Shown here in pieces: positions 43,874 to 52,719 of a DNA stretch of 64,000 nt; position 1 is the stretch's first letter, and the number at the start of each line of letters is the position of its first letter. The DNA is from DASQFQ01 sp038238015 (GTDB taxonomy: Bacteria > Actinomycetota > Thermoleophilia > Solirubrobacterales > Solirubrobacteraceae). The position numbers were made by a program, and so were the translations under genes. The stretch is taken from contig JBBRYA010000007.1 in NCBI GenBank assembly GCA_038238015.1, forward strand, positions 23,103 through 87,102, read 5' to 3'. Under the pieces are notes generated by a model. That model saw only the letters and a list, made by a program, of their open reading frames with translations, was not told where the DNA came from and did no database searches.

Positions 43874-44149
43874 TCAGCCGCCCGCGGCGCGCGGAAGCTC
43901 CATCGCCCAGGTGCCCCGCAGCTCTACGACGTAGCGGTCCGGCAGCACGGCGATGCGCGCCGCGAGGTCGCCGCAGGCCGGGCAGCGCAGCACGACGCCG
44001 GCGGCGCGGTAGGCGCGGTGGGCGCCGATCGCTCCGTCTGCGCCACAGGACTGGCAGACGCGCAGCACGCTGGTCATGTCGGTGCCGAAGAGCTCGGCGA
44101 GCAGTCCCGCGATCCCGTTGCCGTCGATCCAGCGCGCAGCGTCGGTCAT
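43874..44149 (-). CDS. DUF6510-type zinc-ribbon protein
   Basis: A 91-residue protein with two CxxC pairs (CQSCGA and CPACGD) separated by 29 residues, a zinc ribbon. The N-terminal WIDGNGIAGLLAELFG and the end of the chain match the small DUF6510 proteins that follow sulfite-oxidase-like molybdoenzymes and their reductases in actinobacteria. It starts one base after the flavin reductase gene, so it belongs to the same transcript and may help that redox pair. Confidence 0.82.
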   Translation of the reverse strand: MTDAARWIDGNGIAGLLAELFGTDMTSVLRVCQSCGADGAIGAHRAYRAAGVVLRCPACGDLAARIAVLPDRYVVELRGTWAMELPRAAGG

Positions 44150-44150
44150 C

Positions 44151-44879
44151 TCAGCCTCCCGTCGCCCCGAAGCGCTCGGTGCGCACCGCGGCCGCAGGGT
44201 GGCCCTGGTCGACGAGCAGGTCCGCCGCGTGCTCGACGAACGCCGTCGGGCCGCAGACGAAGACGCGCGGGGCCGCCGAGGCGGCCGGTCCGATCTCGGC
44301 GAGCATGTCGGCGTCGACGCGCCGCGCGTACCCGGTCCACCGCGCTGGGCGCTCGCGGGTCAGCGTGTAGTGCACGTGCACGCCAGGGTGCTTCGCGACG
44401 CGCTCGAGCTCGTCGCGGTACAGGACGTCCTCCCAGCCGCGGGCGGACACGAGCAGCCGCGCGTCGAGCGCGCTGTCCTGGTCGGCGCGGTGGCGCAGCA
44501 TGGCCATCAGCGGCACCAGGCCGGAGCCGCCGGCGATGAGCAACAGCGGACCGCCGTCCTGCACGCGCCAGGTGAAGTGGCCGCCGATCGGCCCGCGCAG
44601 CTCGAACTGGTCGCCGGCGCGCACCACCTCGGTGAGGTAGGGCGAGACCTCACCGTCGTCGATGCGCTCGACGGTCAGCGCGAGCGCGCCGTCCTCCGGC
44701 GCTGAGGCGATCGAGTAGGAGCGCTCGGCCTGGTAGCCGTCCTCGGCGGTCAGGCGCACGTCGACGTGCTGGCCGGCGAGGTGCCCGGGCCAGCCGGGCA
44801 CGTCGAGCAGCAGCGTCCTGGCGTGCGCGCTCTCCTCGACGACGGTGCCGACCGTGGCCACTCGCCACGTGATCGGCAC
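44151..44879 (-). CDS. Ferredoxin/flavodoxin reductase-like FAD-NAD(P) oxidoreductase
   Basis: A 242-residue reductase of the FNR superfamily. The FAD motif RSYSIASAP is followed by the NAD(P)-ribose loop IAGGSGLVPLMAMLRH and the terminal CGPTAFVE. No iron-sulfur domain is attached. GTG 44879 is 9 bases after the stop of the molybdoenzyme gene. The longer frame to 45002 overlaps that gene and looks unnatural. It probably passes electrons between NAD(P)H and the adjacent molybdoenzyme. Confidence 0.86.
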   Translation of the reverse strand: MPITWRVATVGTVVEESAHARTLLLDVPGWPGHLAGQHVDVRLTAEDGYQAERSYSIASAPEDGALALTVERIDDGEVSPYLTEVVRAGDQFELRGPIGGHFTWRVQDGGPLLLIAGGSGLVPLMAMLRHRADQDSALDARLLVSARGWEDVLYRDELERVAKHPGVHVHYTLTRERPARWTGYARRVDADMLAEIGPAASAAPRVFVCGPTAFVEHAADLLVDQGHPAAAVRTERFGATGG

Positions 44880-44890
44880 GCGCGCCGGGC

Positions 44891-45496
44891 TCAGTCGCTC
44901 CAGTAGCGCTGCTCGGTCCACGGGTCGCCGTGGTTGTGGTAGCCGGCCTGCTCCCAGAACCCGGGCTCGTCCTCGACGGTCAGGGTGAGGCCGCGCAGCC
45001 ACTTCGCGCTCTTCCAGAGGTAGAGGTGCGGGACGAGCAGCCTGGCCGGGCCACCGTGCTCGGCCTCCAGCGCCTCACCGCCGTACCCGTGGACGACCCA
45101 TGCCCGCCCGCCCGTGATGTCCTCGAGCGCCAGGTTGGTGGTGTAGTCGCCGTCGCACCAGGCCGAGACGTGGTCGGCCTCGGTGCCGACTCCTTCGAGC
45201 AGCGCGTCGACGGAGACCCCGGTCCAGCTCGTGTCGAGCTTGGACCACTTCGTCACGCAGTGGATGTCGACGGTGAACGTCTCGGTCGGGAGCGCGGCGA
45301 ACTCCTCCCATGACCATGACGCCGGCTCGTCGACGGCGCCCCCGATGCTGAAGCTCCAGTCCTCGAGCGGGGTGCGCGGGGTCGGGCCCGCAGAGAGGAC
45401 GGGGAAGTCGTCCACGACGTACTGGCCGGGCGGGATCCGCGCCGGGTCGACCTCGCGCCGCGGTCGGCCGCCGAAGCCTCGGGAGATGGGGGGCAT
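44891..45496 (-). CDS. Sulfite-oxidase-like molybdopterin oxidoreductase
   Basis: A 201-residue single-domain molybdoenzyme. The Mo-ligating Cys is in DIHCVTKWS. HVSAWCDGDYTTNL, the VVHGYGG loop and VPHLYLWKSAKWLRGL, typical of the cytoplasmic YuiH/sulfite-oxidase-like group, follow. It lacks a Tat leader, heme domain and dimerisation domain, so it is a cytoplasmic enzyme of unknown substrate. It begins three bases after the stop of the permease-GGDEF-EAL gene and is followed by its likely reductase. Confidence 0.88.
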   Translation of the reverse strand: MPPISRGFGGRPRREVDPARIPPGQYVVDDFPVLSAGPTPRTPLEDWSFSIGGAVDEPASWSWEEFAALPTETFTVDIHCVTKWSKLDTSWTGVSVDALLEGVGTEADHVSAWCDGDYTTNLALEDITGGRAWVVHGYGGEALEAEHGGPARLLVPHLYLWKSAKWLRGLTLTVEDEPGFWEQAGYHNHGDPWTEQRYWSD

Positions 45497-45499
45497 CGC

Positions 45500-48400
45500 T
45501 CAAGCGTAAAGGTGCGGCAGCGGCGCGGCCAGCGCCGCCCCGAGCTCCTCCGCGGGCATCGGCCGCGCGTAGTAGAAGCCCTGCGCGTGTGAGCAGCCGA
45601 TGCGCACGAGCTCGTGCGCCTGCTCGACGGTCTCCACTCCCTCGGCCACTACGCCGATCCGTAGGCCGGCGGCCATCTTCACGATCGCCTCGATGATCGT
45701 CGTGTCCTCGGCGCTGGTGCCCATGCCCGCGACGAAGCGGCGGTCGATCTTGAGGCCGTCGATCGGGAAGCGCTGCAGGTAGGCGAGCGACGAGTAGCCG
45801 GTGCCGAAGTCGTCCAGGACGAGCCGGAGGCCGAGCGCCTTGAGCTCGGCGAGCGTGGTGGCCGTCGTCTCGGACTCGGCGACGAGGACCCCCTCGGTGA
45901 TCTCCAGGCTCAAGGCGGCGGGATCGAGGCCGGAGTCCTCGAGCACGGAGGCCACCATGGCGGCGAGCCCGGGCTGGGCCGCCTGGCGCGGGGAAAGGTT
46001 GACCGAGACGACCAGCGGACGGCCCGGGCGGCCGGCGTTCCAGCTCGCGGCGTCGGCGCAGGCCAGGCGCAGCACTCGCTCGCCGATCGCGATGATCGCT
46101 CCGCTGTCCTCCGCGACGGCGATGAAATCGCCGGGGCCGACGAGCCCGCGCTCGGGGTGCTGCCAGCGCACCAGTGCCTCGACGCCGACCGTCTCACCGT
46201 CCGCGAGCGTGACGATCGGCTGGTAGTGGGTGATCAGCTCGTCGCCGGCCTCGAGCGCACGGCGCAGGTCGTTCTCGACCTGCAGGCGCTCGGTGGCATG
46301 GCCGCGCATGACCTCGTCGAACACCTCAAAGCCGCCGCGGCCGGTCTCCTTGGCGCGGTACATCGCCGCGTCGGCCTCCGCCACGAGATCCTCCGCGCTG
46401 CGGGTGAGGTCGCCCGCGACCGCGATGCCGGCGCTCGCCGACACGAAGTGGTCGCCGGACGCGAGCGAGAACGGGCGCGCCAGCGCCGCGATCGTCCGTT
46501 GCGCGATCCCGATCGCCTCGTCGGGCTCGGCGAGGTCGTCGCAGATGATGCAGAACTCGTCGCCGCCGAACCGGGAGACGGTGTCGCCGGGGCGCAGGTT
46601 CTCCGACAGCCGCGCGCCGAGCGCGCACAGGAGCGCGTCGCCGGCACCGTGGCCGAGGCTGTCGTTGACGAGCTTGAAGTGGTCGAGGTCGAGGAACAGC
46701 ACGGCCACCGAGGTCCTGCGTCGTGACGCGTGCCTGATCGCGAGCCCGAGGCGATCGACGAACAGCGTGCGGTTCGGGAGCCCGGTGAGCGGATCGTGGA
46801 GCGCCTGGCGGCGCATCTCTTCCTCGGCGTCACGGCGGGTGATGGCCTCGGCGAGGATGTTTGCGGTGGCCTCGAGGAAGGCGACCTCGTCCGGCGCGAG
46901 CCGCGAGCCTGCCACGTCGTGGACGCGCAGCTCCCCGAGCTGCGCCTCCTTGGAGCCGATCGTGATCTGCACGTCGCCGGCCCCGTCCGGACCCGCGTGG
47001 ACCGGGGGGCCCTGGGTAGCGGCGGCGAGCGTCACGCTGATGTCAGAACCGAGCACGCTGCCCCCGATCGCGGTCACCTCGTCGACCAGGCTGCGAAGGT
47101 CCTCACCCTCCAATGCGAGCCGTCCGAGGCGGGCCACGGCGGTTTGTTGCGCCAGGTTGCGCTCGAGCTTGCCCTCGGTCCTCGCCAGCCCCTCGCGAGC
47201 CCCGTCCAGCGCCTCCGCGGCGCGCCCCACCTCGTCCTGCATCCGGTTGAAGGACCGCGCCATGGCGCCGATCTCGTCACGCGAGCGCACGTCGACCGGG
47301 ATCACGTCGATGCGCGCCTGGGCGGCTTCGAGGTCGCCGGCGCGCAGCGCCCGCATCGCGCGCGTCAGGTCGGCGACCGTCCCGCCGGCGAGGCGCTCTG
47401 CGGCGTCGGAGACCTGCTCGACCCCGTGGCTGATCATCCCCGGCAGCACCAGGCCGACGGTGATCGTGAGGATCGCGACCGCGACGAAGATGTCCTGCAG
47501 CAGCGAGACCAGCGCGGGCTGCCCCGCGTCGACGGAGCTGACCGCCAGCAGGTAGCCGGCGCCGTCGAGGACCATCACCGCGATCATCGCGCCGCTGAGC
47601 TTGAGGCTCAGCGACCGCTTGACCCCGGGCATCCCGGATCGCCGCCGGTCGGCCACGCGCCGCCAGGCGTAGAGCAGTGAGCCCGCGTAGGCCAGGCCCA
47701 GCGAGAAGAGCACCGTCGGCAGGCCGAACTGCTCGAAGCCCAGGCAGGTCGCGACGAACCACACGAAGGCGGCGCCGACGCCCGCGAGGATCGTCCCGCG
47801 GGGCGCGCGGTAGGGCCGCTCGCGGTCAGGCTCGTTGCGGCGCAGCAGCCAGACCGCGACCGAGGGCAGGCAGATGCCGATCAGGTAGGCGAAGTTCGCG
47901 GCGGCGATCATCCAGGTCGGGACACCCAGCAGGAGGGCACCGATGGCCAGCGAGGCGGTGAGCAGCGTCGGGATCCAGGGCACGTCGCGCCGGGTGCGCC
48001 GGGCCCAGCTGCGGGGCAGCAGCCCGTCCTCGGAGAGCTGGGAGAGCGTGCGCGAGGCGCCCGCGAGCGGCTGCAGCGTGCCCATGAACATGTTGGCGAC
48101 CAGGAACCAGATGGCCGCGGCCTTCGCGCCGCCGGCGAGCAGCGGGAAGAACGTCGGGGCGACCGACTTCATCAGCACGCCGCCCATCGCGCCCGTCCCC
48201 ACGGAGCCCAGCCACACGAGCGGGAGGACCACGAAGAACAGTCCGGCCATCGCGCCGCTCGCGAAGACCGCCCTGGGTACGTTGCGCGCGGGGTTCCTGG
48301 TCTCGCCCACGTGGCAGGCCGCGGCCTCGAACGCGGGGGCGGCGAACCCCACGAGGTAGAGCCCCGCCATCGCGGAGGTGACCGTCCCGAAGAAGCCGTC

Positions 48401-48997
48401 GAACGGCGTCTCGAGATGGAAGGACACCGCACGCGCGTAGTCGACGTGGCCCGTCACGATCGGGATCACCGCGGAGAGCAGCGCGAGCGCCGCCGCCAGG
48501 GACGCGATCGGGATCGCCACGCGGGTGACCGCGCGCACGCCGAGCAGGTTCACGCCCGTGAAGATCAGGACGATCGCGATCGCCAGCGGCGTCACCGGGA
48601 TCCACGGCAGGTACCACTCGTGCAGCGCGCTGGCCGAGAGGATCGCCGTGAAGCCGCAGGTCGGGACCCAGCCCCACCAGTAACAGACGCCGGTCAGGTT
48701 CGCGAGGATCGGGCTGTAAGGGCGGAAGGCCTCTGCGCAGGTGGCCGCGATGCCGCCGACGCGCTTGGGCCACATGAGCACGAGCTCGATCCAGCCGGGC
48801 GCGGCGGCCCAGCCGAGCAGCACGCCGACGATCAGGATCGGGACCGCGCCGCTCCCTTGCGCCGCGATCAGGGCTCCGACGAGGAACACCATCTGGTTGG
48901 AGCCGCCCATGGCGAGGGCCGAGGTGCCAAACCAGCCCAGCGTGCGTGGATGGTCTGTGGCGGGAACGCCACCGGACCGAGTCGTCGAGCGCCCCAT
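45500..48997 (-). CDS. Amino-acid permease fused to HAMP-GAF-GGDEF-EAL cyclic-di-GMP enzyme
   Basis: An 1165-residue single frame. Residues about 20-445 are an APC-superfamily transporter with about 12 helices (GFAAPAFEAAACHVGETRNPARNVPRA-type loop, RRNEPDRERPYRAPRG before the last helices). Two further helices at about 465-530 are followed by a HAMP-like segment (RSRDEIGAMARSFNRM) and a coiled coil. A GAF-like domain then leads to GGDEF at 811-815 with an intact inhibitory site (RPGD five residues earlier), and to an EAL domain with EAL at 940-942, NLSPRQ, EITEG, LDDFGTGYSS, KIDRRF and AEGVET all present. Both synthase and phosphodiesterase should be active. It looks like a transporter-type sensor for cyclic-di-GMP, or a transporter with built-in signalling. 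It lies downstream of kaiB-kaiC. Confidence 0.92.
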   Translation of the reverse strand: MGRSTTRSGGVPATDHPRTLGWFGTSALAMGGSNQMVFLVGALIAAQGSGAVPILIVGVLLGWAAAPGWIELVLMWPKRVGGIAATCAEAFRPYSPILANLTGVCYWWGWVPTCGFTAILSASALHEWYLPWIPVTPLAIAIVLIFTGVNLLGVRAVTRVAIPIASLAAALALLSAVIPIVTGHVDYARAVSFHLETPFDGFFGTVTSAMAGLYLVGFAAPAFEAAACHVGETRNPARNVPRAVFASGAMAGLFFVVLPLVWLGSVGTGAMGGVLMKSVAPTFFPLLAGGAKAAAIWFLVANMFMGTLQPLAGASRTLSQLSEDGLLPRSWARRTRRDVPWIPTLLTASLAIGALLLGVPTWMIAAANFAYLIGICLPSVAVWLLRRNEPDRERPYRAPRGTILAGVGAAFVWFVATCLGFEQFGLPTVLFSLGLAYAGSLLYAWRRVADRRRSGMPGVKRSLSLKLSGAMIAVMVLDGAGYLLAVSSVDAGQPALVSLLQDIFVAVAILTITVGLVLPGMISHGVEQVSDAAERLAGGTVADLTRAMRALRAGDLEAAQARIDVIPVDVRSRDEIGAMARSFNRMQDEVGRAAEALDGAREGLARTEGKLERNLAQQTAVARLGRLALEGEDLRSLVDEVTAIGGSVLGSDISVTLAAATQGPPVHAGPDGAGDVQITIGSKEAQLGELRVHDVAGSRLAPDEVAFLEATANILAEAITRRDAEEEMRRQALHDPLTGLPNRTLFVDRLGLAIRHASRRRTSVAVLFLDLDHFKLVNDSLGHGAGDALLCALGARLSENLRPGDTVSRFGGDEFCIICDDLAEPDEAIGIAQRTIAALARPFSLASGDHFVSASAGIAVAGDLTRSAEDLVAEADAAMYRAKETGRGGFEVFDEVMRGHATERLQVENDLRRALEAGDELITHYQPIVTLADGETVGVEALVRWQHPERGLVGPGDFIAVAEDSGAIIAIGERVLRLACADAASWNAGRPGRPLVVSVNLSPRQAAQPGLAAMVASVLEDSGLDPAALSLEITEGVLVAESETTATTLAELKALGLRLVLDDFGTGYSSLAYLQRFPIDGLKIDRRFVAGMGTSAEDTTIIEAIVKMAAGLRIGVVAEGVETVEQAHELVRIGCSHAQGFYYARPMPAEELGAALAAPLPHLYA

Positions 48998-49072
48998 GAC
49001 TCCTGTGTCGGCGGTAGCGAGCGCGACCGTGAGCGGCCGGGCGCGTCAACCCTTGGGCCCTGCGTCACCCGG

Positions 49073-51232
49073 CTACCCGGTCAGGCTCAGCGGCCTGGCG
49101 AGCAGCGCCGGGATCCCCTCCGGCGGCAGCGGGCGGGCGAGGAAGAAGCCCTGCCCGCGGTCACAGCCGAGCCGGCGCGCCTCGGCGGCCTGCTCGGCGG
49201 ACTCGATGCCCTCCGCGACGACCATGATGCCGAGCGCGCGCGCCATGCTGACGATCGCCGCGACGATCGGCGCGTCCTGCCCGTGCGCGAGCGCGCGGAT
49301 GAACGACTTGTCGATCTTGAGCTCGTCGATCTTGAAGCGAGCCAGGTAGGCAAGCGACGAGTAGCCGGTGCCGAAGTCGTCCAGCGCGGCACGCACCCCC
49401 AGCCGGTCAGAGAGGTCGTGGAGGGTGGCCGGGAGCGCCGGATCCTCGATCAGCGCACCCTCGGTGAGCTCGAGCTGCAGGGGCACCGCGACGCCCGGTT
49501 GGTGGATGGCCGTGCCGACCGTCTCGCGCAGCTCGGGCTGCGCGAGCTCGCTCGGCGCGAGGTTGACGTTGACGGTCGGGGTGGCGCCGTTGCTGGTTGC
49601 GCGCCACGCCGCCGCCTGACGGCAGGCCTCAAGCAGGACCCACCTTCCGATGGGCAGGATCAGCCGGCTCTCGATCGCGACGTCCAGGAAGTCGGCGGGC
49701 TCGAGCAGCCCACGCTCGGGATGCTGCCAGCGCAGCAGGGCCTCGATCTCGACGATCCTCCCGTCGTCGAGGGAGACGATCGGCTGGTAGAGCAGCCGCA
49801 GCTCCCCGGCGTCGAGCGCGGTGCCGAGCTCGTGCTCCAGGCGCGCGCGCTCCCCCGCGTGCTCGCGCATCTCGCTGTCGAACACGGCAAAGCCTCCGCG
49901 CCCGCGCTCCTTCGCGCGGTACATCGCGGTGTCGGCGTCGCGGATCAGGTCGGCCGGCGACCCGTGGGACTCGTCGGCCCGCACCACGCCGATCGTCAGG
50001 TCGAGCGCGTGCGCCTTGCCCTCGACGTCGAAGGGGGCGCCCGTCACGGCCGCGTGGACGCGGTCGACGGCATGACGCAGCTCCGCGTCGCTCTCGACGT
50101 CCTCGAGCAGCATGATGAACTCGTCCCCTCCGAAGCGCGCCAGGGAGTCGCTCGAGCGCAGGGCGTGGGCCAATCGCCCCGCCAGACTCACCAGCACCGC
50201 GTCGCCGGCGTGGTGGCCGCTGCTGTCGTTGACGTGCTTGAAGCCGTCGAGGTCGGCGAACAGCACCACCAGCTTCGTGTGCTGGCGCTTGGAACGGGCC
50301 AGCGCCTGGGCGAGGCGGTCGAGGAACAGCGCGCGATTCGGGAGCCCCGTGAGCGGGTCGTGCAGCGCCTGATGGCGCACTCGGATCTCCGCGCGAAAGC
50401 GAGCCACCGCTGAGGCCAGCAGGTTCGCGACCGACTCCAGGAAGGTGATCTCGTCGCGGTCGAAGCGCCGCAAGTTCCTGGAGGCGACCTCGATCACCCC
50501 GAAGCGCCGCTCGCGGTCGTTCATGAGCACCGCGGCCGCGCTCGCGACCTCCGGTGGCCACGGGGCGAAACGCGTCTCGTCGCTCGCGTCGTGCATCACG
50601 ACGGGCTCGCCGGACTCGAGTGCATGGCGCGGCAACGTGGCGGCCCCGGGCGAAAGCTCGACCGGGTCGGCGGGCGAGTCCGACCACTCCGAGGCGACCA
50701 GCCGGAGCTCCGTGCCATCGGTGCGCAGCGCGAGCACCCCGGCGAAGTCCGTGTTGAGGACGCGACGGATGTGCTTGACCGCCTCGGCCATCAGCGCCTC
50801 GGGTGCGAGGCCGGACACCGCGTCCTTGCCGAGCAGTGCGATCGCCGCATGCTGCTCGCCGACCCTCGCGAGCACCACCTCCGCGCGCTTGCGGTCGGTC
50901 ACGTCGCGGAGCGAGGCCAAGAACGCCGGCTCTCCGCTCCAGTCGATCTCGACGACCCACATCTCGGCGGTCCTGGCCGATCCGCGGCTGATCACGTCGA
51001 TCTCCGTCGCCTTCTCCAACGCGAGCGGAGCCCCGAACGCAGTCCCCTGCAGGCTCACGCCGGCCCGGCCGAGAAGGCGCTCGGCCGCCGGGTTGGCCAG
51101 CCGGATCACACCGTCGCGGCCGATGACCAGCATGCCGTCGGCGTTCTGATCGATGACCGCCAGCAGGCTGTCCAGCGGGACCACTGAGCCGTCGCCGGCC
51201 GCCGCCCGCTTCCGGAAGCGCCCTCCGCTCAC
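49073..51232 (-). CDS. PAS-GAF-GGDEF-EAL bifunctional cyclic-di-GMP protein
   Basis: A 719-residue soluble protein. It has a PAS domain at about residues 20-110 (LDSLLAVIDQNADGMLVIG, SLRDVTDRKRAE) and a GAF domain at about 130-285. GGDEF is at 368-372 with an inhibitory RSSD site five residues before. The EAL domain has EAL at 497-499, NLAPSEL, ELTEG, LDDFGTGYSS, KIDKSF and AEGIES. All catalytic residues I can check are present. The GTG start overlaps the kaiC stop by four bases, so it is translated with KaiC and is a natural output candidate for the Kai proteins. Confidence 0.93.
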   Translation of the reverse strand: MSGGRFRKRAAAGDGSVVPLDSLLAVIDQNADGMLVIGRDGVIRLANPAAERLLGRAGVSLQGTAFGAPLALEKATEIDVISRGSARTAEMWVVEIDWSGEPAFLASLRDVTDRKRAEVVLARVGEQHAAIALLGKDAVSGLAPEALMAEAVKHIRRVLNTDFAGVLALRTDGTELRLVASEWSDSPADPVELSPGAATLPRHALESGEPVVMHDASDETRFAPWPPEVASAAAVLMNDRERRFGVIEVASRNLRRFDRDEITFLESVANLLASAVARFRAEIRVRHQALHDPLTGLPNRALFLDRLAQALARSKRQHTKLVVLFADLDGFKHVNDSSGHHAGDAVLVSLAGRLAHALRSSDSLARFGGDEFIMLLEDVESDAELRHAVDRVHAAVTGAPFDVEGKAHALDLTIGVVRADESHGSPADLIRDADTAMYRAKERGRGGFAVFDSEMREHAGERARLEHELGTALDAGELRLLYQPIVSLDDGRIVEIEALLRWQHPERGLLEPADFLDVAIESRLILPIGRWVLLEACRQAAAWRATSNGATPTVNVNLAPSELAQPELRETVGTAIHQPGVAVPLQLELTEGALIEDPALPATLHDLSDRLGVRAALDDFGTGYSSLAYLARFKIDELKIDKSFIRALAHGQDAPIVAAIVSMARALGIMVVAEGIESAEQAAEARRLGCDRGQGFFLARPLPPEGIPALLARPLSLTG

Positions 51233-52719
51233 TCCAGCGGCCGCATGTCGTGCGCGTCGCTGTTGGACGAGTGACCGGTCTGCTGCGCCTGGCCGACCAG
51301 GATCCCGCGGATCCCCTTGATCGGCCCGAGCACGTTCATGCCGGTCTCGCGGATCTCGTACTCGTGCATCTCGCTCGCGTGCTGGGAACCGCGGACCTTC
51401 AGGACCAGGGCGGCGCGCCGCACCTCGCTCTCGAGGTCGAAGTAGCGCAGCGCCAGGATCGCGTCCGCGATGGTCGAGAGGTACAGGTCGGTGGCGTGGT
51501 CACCGCCGAGCAGGTTGGGCATCGTCGTGGTCATCATCGTCGCGATGCCGCGGCCCTTCAGGTAGCCGCTGAGCCCGACGCTGAACTCACGAAAGGCCTT
51601 CGAGGGCGAGTTGTGCTCGATCGCGGTGATGCTGTCGATCACCAGTCGCTCAGGCGCGAACTCCTCGACCGTGTGCTTGAGCTCGACGAGCAGGTCCTCG
51701 AGCCCCAGACGCGCGGGGTAGCGCGAGACGATCTCCAGGCGGCCGGCGCGCTCGGGGGTTGTCAGGTCCATGCCCCACGCCGCGGCGTTGCGCTCGAGCT
51801 GCCACTGGCTCTCCTCGAAGGACAGGTAGAGCACGCGCTCGCCGGCCTCGATCCCCGCGACCATGAACTGCAGGCCGATCAGCGTCTTGCCGGTACCCGT
51901 GGCGCCCGTGATCATCATCAGCGCGTCGCGGTACATCCCTCCGCCGCACATGGCGTCGAGCTCGGGGTTCCCGAGCGAGATCCGCTCCGGCGATCCGGTG
52001 GCGTCGCCCTCGATCGGGGAGAACGGCACGATCTCGATGCCGCTCAGCGCATCGATGACGAACGGGAACTCGCCCTTGTGATGATCGGCGCCCCGCAGCT
52101 TGAGGACCTCGACGGTCCGGCGCCGCCGCTCCTCGGCGCGGACGTTGCGCAGGAGCACCACGTTGTCGACCGCGAACTCCTCCGCCCCGTAGCGGGTGAG
52201 CGTGCCGTCCTCGCTCGGCCGCTCGGCGGCGATCAGCGTCGTGGCGCCCAGCGGGCGCAGCGCGCGCAGCATCGCCCCGAACGCGCGGCGCACCTCGACC
52301 GCGGCGGAGAACTCCTCGAACAGCGCGTCGATCGGGTCCAGGAACAGCCGCGTCCCGTTGACCTCGCTGAGCGCGTGAGCGATGCGTGACGAGAGGCCGC
52401 CGAGGTCGAACCGTCCGCTGACGGTCGCTCCCGGGTCCGGCGTTGCGTCCACGATCGCCAGGCGCCCGTCGGCGACGAGGCCGGCGAGATCGAACCCGAA
52501 GCTCTCGACGTTCGCGATCAGATCATCCGGGCGCTCGGCGAAGGTCACGAGCACCCCCGGCTCGCCCATGCGCGCGCCGCCCGCGAGGAACTGCAGCCCG
52601 AACACGGTCTTGCCGGTGCCGGTCGACCCGGCCACGAGGGTGCTGCGCCCCCGCGGCAGCCCGCCGTGCACGAGCTCGTCGAACCCGGGAATGCCGACCG
52701 GCATGCGCGTCGGTGTCAT
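51229..52719 (-). CDS. kaiC: KaiC-like double-domain ATPase/autokinase
   Basis: A 496-residue two-domain RecA-type ATPase. The CI Walker A is GSTGTGKT at 31-38. The CII Walker A is GATGTGKT at 272-279, with the catalytic Glu pair E302-E303 (FEESQ). In CI the first Glu of the pair is Ala61 and only Glu62 remains. CII keeps the phosphorylation triad of cyanobacterial KaiC in order: Thr410, Ser415, Thr416 (HATDLYLST), so autophosphorylation is plausible. ATG 52719 is in a 4-base overlap with kaiB. A longer frame to 53145 is an artefact over kaiB. No kaiA is present in the window, as in most non-cyanobacterial systems. A true clock is not implied. Confidence 0.92.
   Translation of the reverse strand: MTPTRMPVGIPGFDELVHGGLPRGRSTLVAGSTGTGKTVFGLQFLAGGARMGEPGVLVTFAERPDDLIANVESFGFDLAGLVADGRLAIVDATPDPGATVSGRFDLGGLSSRIAHALSEVNGTRLFLDPIDALFEEFSAAVEVRRAFGAMLRALRPLGATTLIAAERPSEDGTLTRYGAEEFAVDNVVLLRNVRAEERRRRTVEVLKLRGADHHKGEFPFVIDALSGIEIVPFSPIEGDATGSPERISLGNPELDAMCGGGMYRDALMMITGATGTGKTLIGLQFMVAGIEAGERVLYLSFEESQWQLERNAAAWGMDLTTPERAGRLEIVSRYPARLGLEDLLVELKHTVEEFAPERLVIDSITAIEHNSPSKAFREFSVGLSGYLKGRGIATMMTTTMPNLLGGDHATDLYLSTIADAILALRYFDLESEVRRAALVLKVRGSQHASEMHEYEIRETGMNVLGPIKGIRGILVGQAQQTGHSSNSDAHDMRPLE

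Noticed and set aside
48311..50413. 700-codon open frame on the plus strand
   Set aside because: It runs antisense across two genes with clear GGDEF/EAL domains and their gap, and no protein family is recognisable.
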